NCBI GenBank assembly: GCA_051715425.1 | Contig: JBPXJS010000002.1 | Coordinates: 1 to 64,000, forward strand | Direction: 5' to 3' | Source of the DNA: JAJTFA01 sp051715425 | Lineage (GTDB): Bacteria > Bacteroidota > Bacteroidia > UKL13-3 | Length of the DNA stretch: 64,000 bases | Part shown: in pieces, positions 18,329 to 26,753 of the stretch | Numbering within the stretch: the stretch's first letter is position 1 | Layout: every line of letters starts with the position of its first letter | Made by a program: the position numbers and the translations under genes | The notes under the pieces: generated by a model | Told to the model about the DNA's origin: nothing | What the model saw: the letters and a program-made list of their open reading frames with translations, nothing else | Database searches by the model: none

Positions 18329-19492
18329 ATGGTTAAAACCAGTTCCAGTAACAAGTTATCTTCTACACCTGTTTTGCGCATTGCTTTTGATGCCAAGCGG
18401 GCGTTTAATAACGGCACGGGTTTGGGCAACTATTCGCGTTTTGTTATTCGTGCGCTCACGCGGTATTTCCCTCAGCATGAATATTTCCTTTTTACTCCAA
18501 CTGTAAAGCCTGAGTTTGCGGGATTTATTCAGGAGTCGGATACCATTAAACTGATTACGCCTGATTCTTTTCTGGGAAAAACCTTCTCTTCTTTCTGGCG
18601 CTCCTATTCCATAGCAGGTATTTGTAATGAGTTAAAAATAGATGTGTACCATGGGCTCAGCAATGAGTTACCGGTGGGTATGGAACATTTTAAAGGCAAA
18701 AAACTGGTTACCATTCACGATCTGATTTTTTTGCGTTACCCCGATTATTACAACAATATCGACAGGTATATTTATACACGTAAGTTCCGCTCCGCTTGTC
18801 AAATGGCAGATGTGGTAATTGCTGCCAGCAACCAAACTGCTGCCGATCTGGTGAGCTATTTTGGAACTTCACCTGAAAAAATTAAAACCATTTACCAAAA
18901 CTGCGATCCGGTTTTTGAAGAGGTGGTGCAGGCTGAAAGGGTGGAGGTTGTGCTCAAATCTGCCGGTATAAGCAAACCAGATTATGTTCTTTGTGTAGGT
19001 ACTATAGAAAGCCGAAAAGACCAGCTTACCGTATTAAAAGCTTTTCATCAGGCAGCTTTGCCACAAACATTGCTTGTATTTATTGGGCGCAGAACCGCTT
19101 ATGCAGAGGAACTGGACAAATATATCCAACAATATGGACTGGAGGCCACGGTGATATTCAGGGAAGGTATTCCGCATGCCGATCTCCCGGCCTTATATCA
19201 ACGGGCCAAAGCATTTATTTATGCCTCCTTATTCGAGGGTTTTGGCATTCCCATTCTGGAGGCCTTAAGAAGCAACGTGCCGGTATTGGCAGCCAATAGT
19301 TCTTCCCTTACCGAGGTGGGTGGTAAAGCAGCCTTGTATTTTGAGCCGGGCGACCATCATGCCCTTGCAGATTTAATGAATAAGGTGATGGATGGCCATA
19401 TCCGTCATCAATTGATAGCAGCCGGTAATGAGCAGGCCAATCTGTTTGGCAGTGAGCGTATAGCTGCCGATATAGCCCGATTGTGGCTATAG
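18329..19492 (+). CDS. GT4-family glycosyltransferase
   Basis: A 387-residue GT-B fold enzyme of the GT4 (glycosyl transferase group 1) family. The N-terminal domain starts LRIAFDAKRAFNNGTGLGNYSRF. The C-terminal nucleotide-sugar domain contains YVLCVGTIESRKDQLTVLKAF, IPHADLPALYQRAKAFIYAS, and the E-x7-E motif in FEGFGIPILEALRSNVPVLA. It probably acts in polysaccharide or lipid-linked glycan assembly at the cytoplasmic face of the membrane. The donor and acceptor cannot be read. No sugar-pathway neighbours are present. The start ATG is inside repeat-rich DNA with no clear ribosome-binding site. Confidence 0.9.
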   Translation: MVKTSSSNKLSSTPVLRIAFDAKRAFNNGTGLGNYSRFVIRALTRYFPQHEYFLFTPTVKPEFAGFIQESDTIKLITPDSFLGKTFSSFWRSYSIAGICNELKIDVYHGLSNELPVGMEHFKGKKLVTIHDLIFLRYPDYYNNIDRYIYTRKFRSACQMADVVIAASNQTAADLVSYFGTSPEKIKTIYQNCDPVFEEVVQAERVEVVLKSAGISKPDYVLCVGTIESRKDQLTVLKAFHQAALPQTLLVFIGRRTAYAEELDKYIQQYGLEATVIFREGIPHADLPALYQRAKAFIYASLFEGFGIPILEALRSNVPVLAANSSSLTEVGGKAALYFEPGDHHALADLMNKVMDGHIRHQLIAAGNEQANLFGSERIAADIARLWL

Positions 19493-19567
19493 TAAGCCTT
19501 TGAAATCGCATTTAACAATTCACAATTAGCCTGTGTATTACCGCTAACCTTGCCTTGTTTAATTGAG

Positions 19568-19575
19568 TACATTTG
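19568..19575 (+). promoter_or_regulatory. -7 promoter box before ftsX
   Basis: TACATTTG is a perfect TAnnTTTG and lies 21 bp before the GTG at 19596. It overlaps the codons that would follow an upstream TTG start (19563), which argues for the GTG. The -33 element is not convincing. Confidence 0.5.
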
Positions 19576-19595
19576 TTGCAATAAATTTAACTATT

Positions 19596-20468
19596 GTGGC
19601 AGCACAGGAAGGTAAAATCATTAAAAAACGCAGAATATCTTATCTGCCTTCAATTATCAGTATTTCATTGGTGTTGTTTATGCTGGGCTTGTTTGGCATT
19701 ATACTTATCAATGGAAAAAAACTGTCTGATCATATCAAAGAAAACTTTCAGTTAACCGTTTTCTTCAGAGATGACGTGAATGAGGCGGATGCAAAAAGAA
19801 TTCACCAGATGATTGAAACAAGTGCTTATGCACGCAAGGCAACATATGTAAACAAAGAAGCAGCAGCCAAACAGTTTGCCGAGGAAATTGGGCAAGACTT
19901 TGTGAGCTTTCTGGGTTTTAATCCGCTGTTAAACTCCGTAGAGTTATTTGTAAAATCCGACTTTGCCACCCCACAAAAAATTGCCGAAATTGATAAAGAG
20001 ATCAGAAGAAATCCTGAGGTTACGGATGTGGTATACCAGAAAACCATTATCGAAGAAATTAACGAAAACGTGAAAACCGTTGGTACCATCCTCGTTACGC
20101 TAAGTATCATCTTTTTAATTATAGCCATTACACTAATTAACAATACCATCCGTTTAAACCTTTACGCACGCAGATTTTTAATTAAAAGTATGCAAATGGT
20201 GGGTGCCACACATTGGTTTATCACAAGGCCTTTTGCCATAAAATCATTTCTTCATGGCTTGTACGGGGGAATTATTTCCTGCCTGCTCATGGGGGGATTA
20301 TTGTATTGGCTTCCTTTTTTAGTAGCTGATATTCAGTTGCTTTATGATACCACCCAGTTTGCAATATTGTTTGTTGTGATTATTATTGCAGGTATCATCA
20401 TCAGTATGATCAGCAGTTTGATTTCAACCAATCATTATCTGCGTATGAAAATTGATGATCTTTATTAA
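19596..20468 (+). CDS. ftsX: Cell-division protein FtsX
   Basis: A 290-residue four-helix membrane protein. With the ATPase FtsE it activates septal peptidoglycan hydrolases. There is one N-terminal TM helix (ISISLVLFMLGLFGIILI), a periplasmic domain (about residues 50-160), and three C-terminal helices with the FtsX/MacB signature (ARRFLIKSMQMVGATHWFITRPFAIKSF). ftsE is not in the window. I prefer the GTG start at 19596 because the alternative TTG at 19563 sits beside the -7 box. It heads the Bacteroidota-typical series ftsX-DUF3098-uppP-truB. Confidence 0.93.
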   Translation: MAAQEGKIIKKRRISYLPSIISISLVLFMLGLFGIILINGKKLSDHIKENFQLTVFFRDDVNEADAKRIHQMIETSAYARKATYVNKEAAAKQFAEEIGQDFVSFLGFNPLLNSVELFVKSDFATPQKIAEIDKEIRRNPEVTDVVYQKTIIEEINENVKTVGTILVTLSIIFLIIAITLINNTIRLNLYARRFLIKSMQMVGATHWFITRPFAIKSFLHGLYGGIISCLLMGGLLYWLPFLVADIQLLYDTTQFAILFVVIIIAGIIISMISSLISTNHYLRMKIDDLY

Positions 20469-20480
20469 TATTGCACTACT

Positions 20481-20732
20481 ATGTCAGATAAAAAAGCAAC
20501 TGTGAAAAAAGGACCGGAAAAGGTAACTCCTAAAATGGAATACTCTTTTGTGTTTGGTAAGGAAAACTATATGATGATGGCTGCCGGGGTATTGGTTATT
20601 GCACTCGGATTTTTCCTTATGTCAGGTACCGAAGATATTTTTAATACCACCAAACTTACCGTTGCACCTATTGTAATTGTTATCGGTTTTGCCATTGAAC
20701 TGGTAGCCGTTCTGTACAAATCAAAAGACTAA
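20481..20732 (+). CDS. DUF3098 small membrane protein
   Basis: An 83-residue protein with a charged N-terminus (about 20 residues, rich in Lys) and two predicted transmembrane helices (MMMAAGVLVIALGFFLMSG; LTVAPIVIVIGFAIELVAVLY). It matches the DUF3098 family, which in Bacteroidota sits between ftsX and uppP. The conserved neighbourhood suggests a role in cell-envelope growth or division, but no function is known. It lies 12 bp after ftsX and 9 bp before uppP, so it belongs to the same operon. Confidence 0.88.
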   Translation: MSDKKATVKKGPEKVTPKMEYSFVFGKENYMMMAAGVLVIALGFFLMSGTEDIFNTTKLTVAPIVIVIGFAIELVAVLYKSKD

Positions 20733-20741
20733 GCATTTCCC

Positions 20742-21533
20742 ATGAGTACACTTGAGGCTGTTATACTTGCCATTGTTGAAGGTATAACGGAGTATCTGCC
20801 TGTTTCATCAACCGGCCACATGATTATTGCTTCATCCATGATGGGCATTGCTTCCAACGATTTTGTGAAAATGTTTACCGTGGCCATTCAGTTTGGTGCT
20901 ATCCTATCAGTAATTGTGCTGTACTGGAAAAAATTTCTTCAATCATTTGAGTTTTACCTGAAACTGTTTGTGGCATTTATTCCGGCTGCCATTTTCGGAA
21001 AATTGTTCGATGATCAGATTGATGCCCTGCTTGAAAACGCAGTGGTGGTAGCCATTACCTTATTACTTGGTGGTTTTGTTTTGCTTTTTATTGATAAGCT
21101 GATCAATAATGAAAGAGAAACCAACGATGAGGTTTCATATCCAAAGGCGTTGAAAATTGGGATGTTTCAGGTAATCGCCATGATTCCCGGAGTGTCCCGT
21201 TCTGCTGCTACCATTATCGGGGGGCTTACCCAAAAATTAAGCAGAAAAGCAGCTGCGGAGTTCTCCTTTTTTCTGGCTGTACCTACCATGTTTGCTGCTA
21301 CTGCATACAAAATGTATAAATATATAGATGAAGGCCACACTTTTGGTGGCGAGGAAATATCTCTATTGGTCGTAGGCAATATAGTGGCATTTGTAGTAGC
21401 CATGATTGCCATCAAAGGTTTTATTACCTACCTCACCAAATATGGTTTCCGCATTTTTGGCTGGTACCGTATTGCTGTAGGAATCATTATTCTGGCCCTG
21501 TATTTTATGGGCTACAACCTGCAAGTGGTTTAA
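20742..21533 (+). CDS. uppP: Undecaprenyl-diphosphatase UppP/BacA
   Basis: A 263-residue integral membrane phosphatase that recycles undecaprenyl pyrophosphate to the monophosphate lipid carrier used for peptidoglycan and other glycans. The active-site motifs EGITEYLPVSSTGHMI and PGVSRSAATI are intact. Several transmembrane helices follow, ending with GWYRIAVGIIILALYF. High-level expression of the family gives bacitracin resistance. It is the third gene of the ftsX operon, with truB starting 10 bp later. Confidence 0.97.
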   Translation: MSTLEAVILAIVEGITEYLPVSSTGHMIIASSMMGIASNDFVKMFTVAIQFGAILSVIVLYWKKFLQSFEFYLKLFVAFIPAAIFGKLFDDQIDALLENAVVVAITLLLGGFVLLFIDKLINNERETNDEVSYPKALKIGMFQVIAMIPGVSRSAATIIGGLTQKLSRKAAAEFSFFLAVPTMFAATAYKMYKYIDEGHTFGGEEISLLVVGNIVAFVVAMIAIKGFITYLTKYGFRIFGWYRIAVGIIILALYFMGYNLQVV

Positions 21534-21543
21534 TCACTTCACC

Positions 21544-22263
21544 ATGGGTTTTACTTACGATACCGAAAAAGGAAATGTGGTGCTGATTAATAAACCACTG
21601 GAGTGGACTTCCTTTGATGTGGTAAATAAAATCCGATACGCCTTGCTTAAGTATATGCACCACCACAAAGTGGAATCTCAGGGTGTAAAAAGAAAAGTAA
21701 AAGTAGGCCATGCCGGCACACTTGATCCGTTGGCAACAGGTTTGCTTATTGTTTGCCTGGGTAAGGAAACCAAAAATATTGATCAGTACATGGCTACAGA
21801 GAAGGAGTACACCGGAACATTTTATCTGGGAGCCACCACACCATCATACGACAGGGAAACAGAAGTAAACGGCACTTTTGAAACCAACCATATCACACCC
21901 GAACTTATTTCGCAAACCACCCAACAATTTATTGGAGAAATTGATCAGTTACCTCCTGTTTTTTCAGCTATTAAAAAAGATGGTAAAAAGCTGTATCAAT
22001 CAGCCAGATCAGGTGAAGAGGTAGTTTTAACACCCCGAAAAATTTCTATTGCGGAATTTGATATTACGGGAGTGGAATTGCCACTTGTTCATTTTCGCGT
22101 GGTATGCAGCAAGGGCACCTATATCCGCTCTCTGGCTTACGATTTCGGAAAAGCCCTCGGAAGCGGTGCCTATTTGCACAGCCTGTGCCGCACCCGTTCA
22201 GGAGAATTTTTATTAAAGAATGCTTACGAGCTGCCTGATTTTATCGGCCTGGTTCAGCCTTAA
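21544..22263 (+). CDS. truB: tRNA pseudouridine(55) synthase TruB
   Basis: A 239-residue enzyme that isomerises U55 in the T-loop of tRNAs. Motif I KPLEWTSFDVVNKIR and the catalytic-Asp motif GHAGTLDPLATGLLIV are clear, followed by the RxGEEVxLxPRKI and CSKGTYIRSLAYDFG blocks. It is shorter than the enterobacterial protein because the C-terminal PUA domain is missing, which is normal in Bacteroidota. It overlaps the convergent queE by 4 bp at the 3' end. Confidence 0.96.
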   Translation: MGFTYDTEKGNVVLINKPLEWTSFDVVNKIRYALLKYMHHHKVESQGVKRKVKVGHAGTLDPLATGLLIVCLGKETKNIDQYMATEKEYTGTFYLGATTPSYDRETEVNGTFETNHITPELISQTTQQFIGEIDQLPPVFSAIKKDGKKLYQSARSGEEVVLTPRKISIAEFDITGVELPLVHFRVVCSKGTYIRSLAYDFGKALGSGAYLHSLCRTRSGEFLLKNAYELPDFIGLVQP

Positions 22264-22880
22264 GGAATATTCAGGTATTTATGTGTTTGAAGCGAAATAT
22301 GCCATTGCGGATTTGCCTTCACGTAATCAATAATCAGAGGCATTACCTGAGCTGATTTATCCCACTCCGGCTGAAGGAATAATTTACAATCCTTATTTAC
22401 CATCGCAGCATACTTTTCTGCCCACTCAAAGTCGCTTTTGTTAAACACCACTACTTTCAATTCGTTGGCTTGTTTCACCACCTCATCCAATGGCGCTTTA
22501 AATTTTTTAGGCGATACGCAAATCCAGTCCCATTTGCCCGAAAGAGGGGAGGAGCCCGATGTTTCTATATTGGTTTGAATACCTGCCGCTTTTAAAGCTT
22601 CAGTTAACTCATCCAGTTGGTGCATCAATGGTTCACCTCCTGTAATCACAGCCAGTTTTGCACCCGCTGCTTTCACCCAGTTCACCATTTCACCAACGGT
22701 ATAATTTGGATGTTTATCTGCATCCCAGCTTTCCTTCACATCACACCACACACAACCCACATCACAACCCCCAAGCCTGATAAAATAGGCTGCATGGCCG
22801 GTGTATGCACCTTCTCCCTGGATGGTATAAAAATGTTCCATTACGGGAAGAAGTGGTGAGCTTGTAGTTTCAGTCATCAA
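22260..22880 (-). CDS. queE: 7-carboxy-7-deazaguanine synthase QueE
   Basis: A 206-residue radical SAM enzyme of queuosine (7-deazapurine) biosynthesis that converts carboxytetrahydropterin to carboxydeazaguanine. The cluster motif CX3CX2C is seen in CDVGCVWCDVKESW near residue 35. GGEPLMHQ and ETSGSSPLSG follow. The N-terminal MEHFYTIQGEGAYTGHAAYF is canonical. It lies on the minus strand 25 bp downstream of folD and probably shares its transcript. Other queuosine genes are not in the window. Confidence 0.95.
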   Translation of the reverse strand: MMTETTSSPLLPVMEHFYTIQGEGAYTGHAAYFIRLGGCDVGCVWCDVKESWDADKHPNYTVGEMVNWVKAAGAKLAVITGGEPLMHQLDELTEALKAAGIQTNIETSGSSPLSGKWDWICVSPKKFKAPLDEVVKQANELKVVVFNKSDFEWAEKYAAMVNKDCKLFLQPEWDKSAQVMPLIIDYVKANPQWHISLQTHKYLNIP

Positions 22881-22905
22881 TTGAATATGGATTGTTCAGC
22901 GTGAT

Positions 22906-23760
22906 TTACTTCACTGCATTCAGCGTATTCAGCAAGAGGGCAATCCTGGTCATTGGGCCTACACCTCCTGGCACCGGAGTAATCCAGCTTGCTTTGGCTG
23001 CACACTCATCAAATGCTACATCACCCTTTAAGCGGAAACCATTTTTTGCAGTAGCGTCTTCTACACGTGTAATGCCTACATCTACCACTATGGCACCTTC
23101 TTTAATCATATCTCCTTTCAAAAAATCAGGTATACCCAGGGCTGCAATCACAATATCTGCATGGCGTGTAAATGAAGCAAGGTCCTTTGTTTTGCTATGG
23201 CATACCGTAACGGTGCAGTTTTTCTGCAACATCAGCGCACTCATTGGTTTGCCAACAATATCACTTCGTCCTACCACCACACAATGTTTACCTGTGGTAT
23301 CTATCTGGTAATGTTCAAGCAGTTTTACAATACCAAAAGGGGTGGCAGGCAAAAAGCAGGGCAATCCTTTAAACATTAAGCCCACATTCATGGGATGAAA
23401 ACCATCTACATCTTTTTTATAACTGATGGATTCGGTAATGCGTTTTTCATTGATATGTTTAGGCAGGGGCAGTTGCACAATAAAACCATCAATGGCCGGG
23501 TTATTATTCAGCTTTTCAATTTCCTTAAGCAACTCTTCTTCAGTGGTGGATGCATCAAAACGAAGCACGGTAGAGTCAAATCCAACTTCATGGCAATCTT
23601 TTTCTTTGGCTGCCACATAAGTCATACTGGCTCCATCGCTGCCAACAAGTATGGCTGCGAGGTGTGGTACTTTTTTACCTGCTGCTTTAAGCGCAGCTAC
23701 TTCGGCCTGTATATCGGCCCTTAGTTTTTTCGATACTTCGTTTCCGTTTAGCAGTTGCAT
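22906..23760 (-). CDS. folD: Bifunctional methylene-THF dehydrogenase/cyclohydrolase FolD
   Basis: A 284-residue cytosolic enzyme that interconverts 5,10-methylene- and 10-formyl-tetrahydrofolate. The signatures are YVAAKEKDC (catalytic Tyr and Lys), IDGFIVQLPLPKHI, the NADP site VVGRSDIVGKPMSALML, and PVPGGVGPMTRIALLLNT at the C-terminus. The length is normal. It lies between lepA (upstream, behind a terminator) and queE. An AT-rich 92-bp gap separates it from lepA. Confidence 0.97.
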   Translation of the reverse strand: MQLLNGNEVSKKLRADIQAEVAALKAAGKKVPHLAAILVGSDGASMTYVAAKEKDCHEVGFDSTVLRFDASTTEEELLKEIEKLNNNPAIDGFIVQLPLPKHINEKRITESISYKKDVDGFHPMNVGLMFKGLPCFLPATPFGIVKLLEHYQIDTTGKHCVVVGRSDIVGKPMSALMLQKNCTVTVCHSKTKDLASFTRHADIVIAALGIPDFLKGDMIKEGAIVVDVGITRVEDATAKNGFRLKGDVAFDECAAKASWITPVPGGVGPMTRIALLLNTLNAVK

Positions 23761-23821
23761 AATAATATTCTAAATAGGGTTAAATGGTTTCTTATCAAAG
23801 AATATATATCGTATAAAATAA

Positions 23822-23847
23822 AACGGCAAGATAAAAATCCTGCCGTT
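23822..23847 (-). terminator. lepA terminator
   Basis: AACGGCA pairs with TGCCGTT across a 12-nt loop. Read on the minus strand the stem is followed by TTATTTTA. It sits 6 bp beyond the lepA stop. Confidence 0.75.
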
Positions 23848-23852
23848 GTTTA

Positions 23853-25640
23853 TTAATCCAATTTTAAAACTGCCATAAATGCACTTTGAGGAATCTCAAC
23901 ACTACCTACCTGCCTCATGCGTTTTTTACCTTCTTTCTGGCGTTCCAATAGTTTTCTCTTTCTGGAAATATCACCACCATAACATTTGGCCGTAACATCT
24001 TTCCTCAGTGCTTTAATGGTTTCACGGGCTATTACCTTGGCCCCGATACTGGCCTGCACCGGTATTTCAAACTGGTGCCTTGGAATCAGTTCCTTCAGTT
24101 TTTCGCAAATTTTCTTACCCCACTCATAAGCACGGTCGCGGTGAATAATAGCTGAAAGGGCATCCACATTGTCTTTATTCAACAAAATATCGAGTTTCAC
24201 CAGGTCACTGTCTACATATCCTATCGGATGATAATCAAACGAGGCATATCCCTTTGAAATGGTTTTCAGTTTATCAAAAAAGTCGAATACCACTTCTGCA
24301 AGGGGCATATCAAATTTCATTTCCACACGGTCGGCAGTAAGGTATACCTGGTTTTTAAGGATACCTCGTTTGCCAAGGCAGAGCGTCATAATAGCACCAA
24401 CGTACTCAGAACGGGTAATAATGGTAGAAGCAATAAAAGGTTCTTCCACGTGTTCTATATAATTCTGTTCAGGTAAATCGCTTGGGTTGTTCACCACAAT
24501 CATGTCACCCTTATTGGTATAACAATGGTAACTTACGTTTGGCACCGTAGTAATTACGGTCATGTTAAACTCACGTTCCAGCCTCTCCTGAATAATTTCC
24601 ATATGCAACATACCAAGGAACCCGCAGCGGAAACCAAAACCCAATGCTGCCGAACTCTCTGGTTCAAAAGTCAATGAGGCATCATTCAGTTGCAGCTTGT
24701 ACATGCTCTCCCGCAGTTCTTCAAAATCTTCTGTATCCACCGGATATATTCCTGCAAATACCATCGGTTTCACATCTTCAAATCCTTTTACCCCTTCTTC
24801 GCAAGGCCTGTCAATATGTGTTAAGGTATCACCTACTTTTACTTCCCGTGCTTCTTTAATTCCGGAAATAATATAGCCCACGTCTCCGGCTTTAATTTCA
24901 TTTTTGGGTTCCATGTCCAGCCTTAATACGCCTACTTCATCAGCAAGGTATTCTTTGCCTGTTGCCAAAAACTTCACCCTGTCGCCTTTGCGAATAATCC
25001 CGTCATATACCCTGAAATAGGCAATAATTCCGCGAAACGAGTTAAATACCGAATCAAAAATCAAAGCCTTGAGTGGTTTAGATTCATCTCCTTTTGGAGC
25101 AGGAACGCGCTCTACAATGGCTTGTAATATTTCGAGTACACCTTGTCCGGTTTTTCCGCTGGCTCTTAAAATATCATCCGGTTTGCAACCTATCAGGTCA
25201 ATAATCTGATCACTTACTTCTTCCGGCATGGAGTGTGGCAGGTCAATCTTATTCAGTACCGGTATTATTTCCAGTCCCTGCTCAATGGCAAGGTATAAGT
25301 TAGAAATGGTTTGAGCCTGTATGCCTTGTGAAGAGTCTACAATAAGCAGGGCGCCATCACAGGCGGCTATAGAACGGGATACTTCGTAGCTAAAATCAAC
25401 ATGGCCAGGTGTATCAATCAGGTTTAATACGTATTTCTGTCCGTTGAGCTCATAATCCATCTGGATGGCATGGCTTTTTATGGTAATTCCCCTCTCTCTT
25501 TCAAGGTCCATATCGTCCAGTACCTGAGCTTGTAAATCTCTCTTACTCACAGTTTTGGTATACTCCAGCAAACGATCGGCAAGGGTGCTTTTTCCGTGAT
25601 CTATATGGGCAATGATGCAAAAATTCCTGATGTTTTTCAT
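23853..25640 (-). CDS. lepA: Elongation factor 4 (LepA)
   Basis: A 595-residue ribosome-bound GTPase. It has G1 IAHIDHGKSTLADRLL, G2/G3 GITIKSHA and DTPGHVDFSYEVSR, and G4 NKIDLP. The domain II and EF-G-like domains and the LepA-specific C-terminal domain (AKCYGGDISRKRKLLERQKEGKKRM) are all present. I placed the start at the ATG at 25640 (MKNIRNFCIIAHIDHGK), which gives the normal length. The longer frame upstream adds unrelated residues. The gene is divergent from ribF. Confidence 0.97.
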   Translation of the reverse strand: MKNIRNFCIIAHIDHGKSTLADRLLEYTKTVSKRDLQAQVLDDMDLERERGITIKSHAIQMDYELNGQKYVLNLIDTPGHVDFSYEVSRSIAACDGALLIVDSSQGIQAQTISNLYLAIEQGLEIIPVLNKIDLPHSMPEEVSDQIIDLIGCKPDDILRASGKTGQGVLEILQAIVERVPAPKGDESKPLKALIFDSVFNSFRGIIAYFRVYDGIIRKGDRVKFLATGKEYLADEVGVLRLDMEPKNEIKAGDVGYIISGIKEAREVKVGDTLTHIDRPCEEGVKGFEDVKPMVFAGIYPVDTEDFEELRESMYKLQLNDASLTFEPESSAALGFGFRCGFLGMLHMEIIQERLEREFNMTVITTVPNVSYHCYTNKGDMIVVNNPSDLPEQNYIEHVEEPFIASTIITRSEYVGAIMTLCLGKRGILKNQVYLTADRVEMKFDMPLAEVVFDFFDKLKTISKGYASFDYHPIGYVDSDLVKLDILLNKDNVDALSAIIHRDRAYEWGKKICEKLKELIPRHQFEIPVQASIGAKVIARETIKALRKDVTAKCYGGDISRKRKLLERQKEGKKRMRQVGSVEIPQSAFMAVLKLD

Positions 25641-25774
25641 TCGGGCGCGAAAATAAGGTTTTACCAGCGATTTACCAGTTTTATTAAATGGGACTCCCAA
25701 TTTGGTGGGTACCCGTAAAACCTTTGAAAAATAAGGGCTTAAGAATGGGGGCAAAGGAAATAGCGCAGGCAACA

Positions 25775-25805
25775 TTTAATTAATTACCTGAAAAGGATAT
25801 TTTTG
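25775..25805 (+). promoter_or_regulatory. Promoter of ribF
   Basis: TTTA (25775-25778), 19 bp, TATTTTTG (25798-25805). The -7 box is perfect and the -33 has one mismatch. Transcription would start about 6-7 bp later, at or next to the ATG at 25812, implying a leaderless or nearly leaderless mRNA. Confidence 0.65.
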
Positions 25806-25811
25806 CCACGG

Positions 25812-26753
25812 ATGAAAGTTTACCGAAGCCTGGAAGATTTACCTCAGATTAAAAACGCAATTGTTTCTCAGGGCACATTTGACGGAGTGCATGCAGCTCA
25901 CCGGGTGATTATTTCCCGCCTGAAAGAGCTTGCCAAACAATACCATGGGGAAACCGTGCTGATGACGTTTGAGCCGCACCCCCGAATGGTTCTTTATCCC
26001 GATGACCACGGACTTCATTTATTACATACCCTTGATGAAAAAATAGCAGCACTGGAAAAGGAAGGTGTGGATCACCTCGTGGTTATTCCATTTACAAGAG
26101 AGTTTTCCCGTTTAAGTTCCCTTCAGTTTATCAGGGATATTATTGTAAACAAAATTGGTACAAAGGTTCTGGTGATAGGATATAACCACCGTTTCGGTAA
26201 AAACAGGGAAGGCACGTTCGAACATTTAAAGGAATATTCTTCACTCTACGGTTTTGATGTGGAAGAGATTCCGGAACAGGATGTGGATCATATCTCCGTA
26301 AGTTCTACCCGCATCCGCAAAGCCCTCGAAGATGGTGATATACCTACTGCCAATAAGTACCTTGGGCGCCATTATACCATTTCAGGTGAGGTGCAGCATG
26401 GCAATAAACTGGGGCGCACCATTGGGTATCCTACTGCAAATATCAAACCCGATCATAAAGATAAACTGATTCCTGCTGATGGCGTGTATGCTGTGCAGGT
26501 TACCGTGGATGGCAAACGTTACAACGGAATGTTGAATGCCGGATTCAGACCAACGGTGGATGGCAAGAAACATATGATAGAAGTAAATATGTTTGATTTT
26601 GATGAAGATATTTACACAAAAAATATCACCATTCATTATGTTGATAAATTGCGGGAAGAAATGCGCTTTTCAGGACTCGATGAACTCAAAAAACAGTTGG
26701 AAAAAGATAAATTGCACGCCTTACAAATCCTGGCCAAAGCAGTTTATCAATGA
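25812..26753 (+). CDS. ribF: Bifunctional riboflavin kinase/FAD synthetase
   Basis: A 313-residue enzyme that makes FMN and then FAD from riboflavin. The N-terminal nucleotidyltransferase domain has SQGTFDGVHAAHRVII and IGYNHRFGKNREGT, then SSTRIRKALEDGD. The C-terminal riboflavin-kinase domain has GKLGRTIGYPTANI-like text (NKLGRTIGYPTANIKPD) and YNGMLNAGFRPTVDG. I chose the ATG at 25812 over the TTG at 25803 because that TTG is part of the -7 promoter box. The next gene overlaps by 4 bp (ATGA). Confidence 0.96.
   Translation: MKVYRSLEDLPQIKNAIVSQGTFDGVHAAHRVIISRLKELAKQYHGETVLMTFEPHPRMVLYPDDHGLHLLHTLDEKIAALEKEGVDHLVVIPFTREFSRLSSLQFIRDIIVNKIGTKVLVIGYNHRFGKNREGTFEHLKEYSSLYGFDVEEIPEQDVDHISVSSTRIRKALEDGDIPTANKYLGRHYTISGEVQHGNKLGRTIGYPTANIKPDHKDKLIPADGVYAVQVTVDGKRYNGMLNAGFRPTVDGKKHMIEVNMFDFDEDIYTKNITIHYVDKLREEMRFSGLDELKKQLEKDKLHALQILAKAVYQ

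Noticed and set aside
23766..23778. Copies of ATTCTAAATA as insertion-site duplications elsewhere
   Set aside because: The sequence near folD and near 37200 lies just upstream of ordinary genes with no mobile DNA; it may be a promoter-associated motif. This also weakens the island-boundary reading of the 12-bp repeat.
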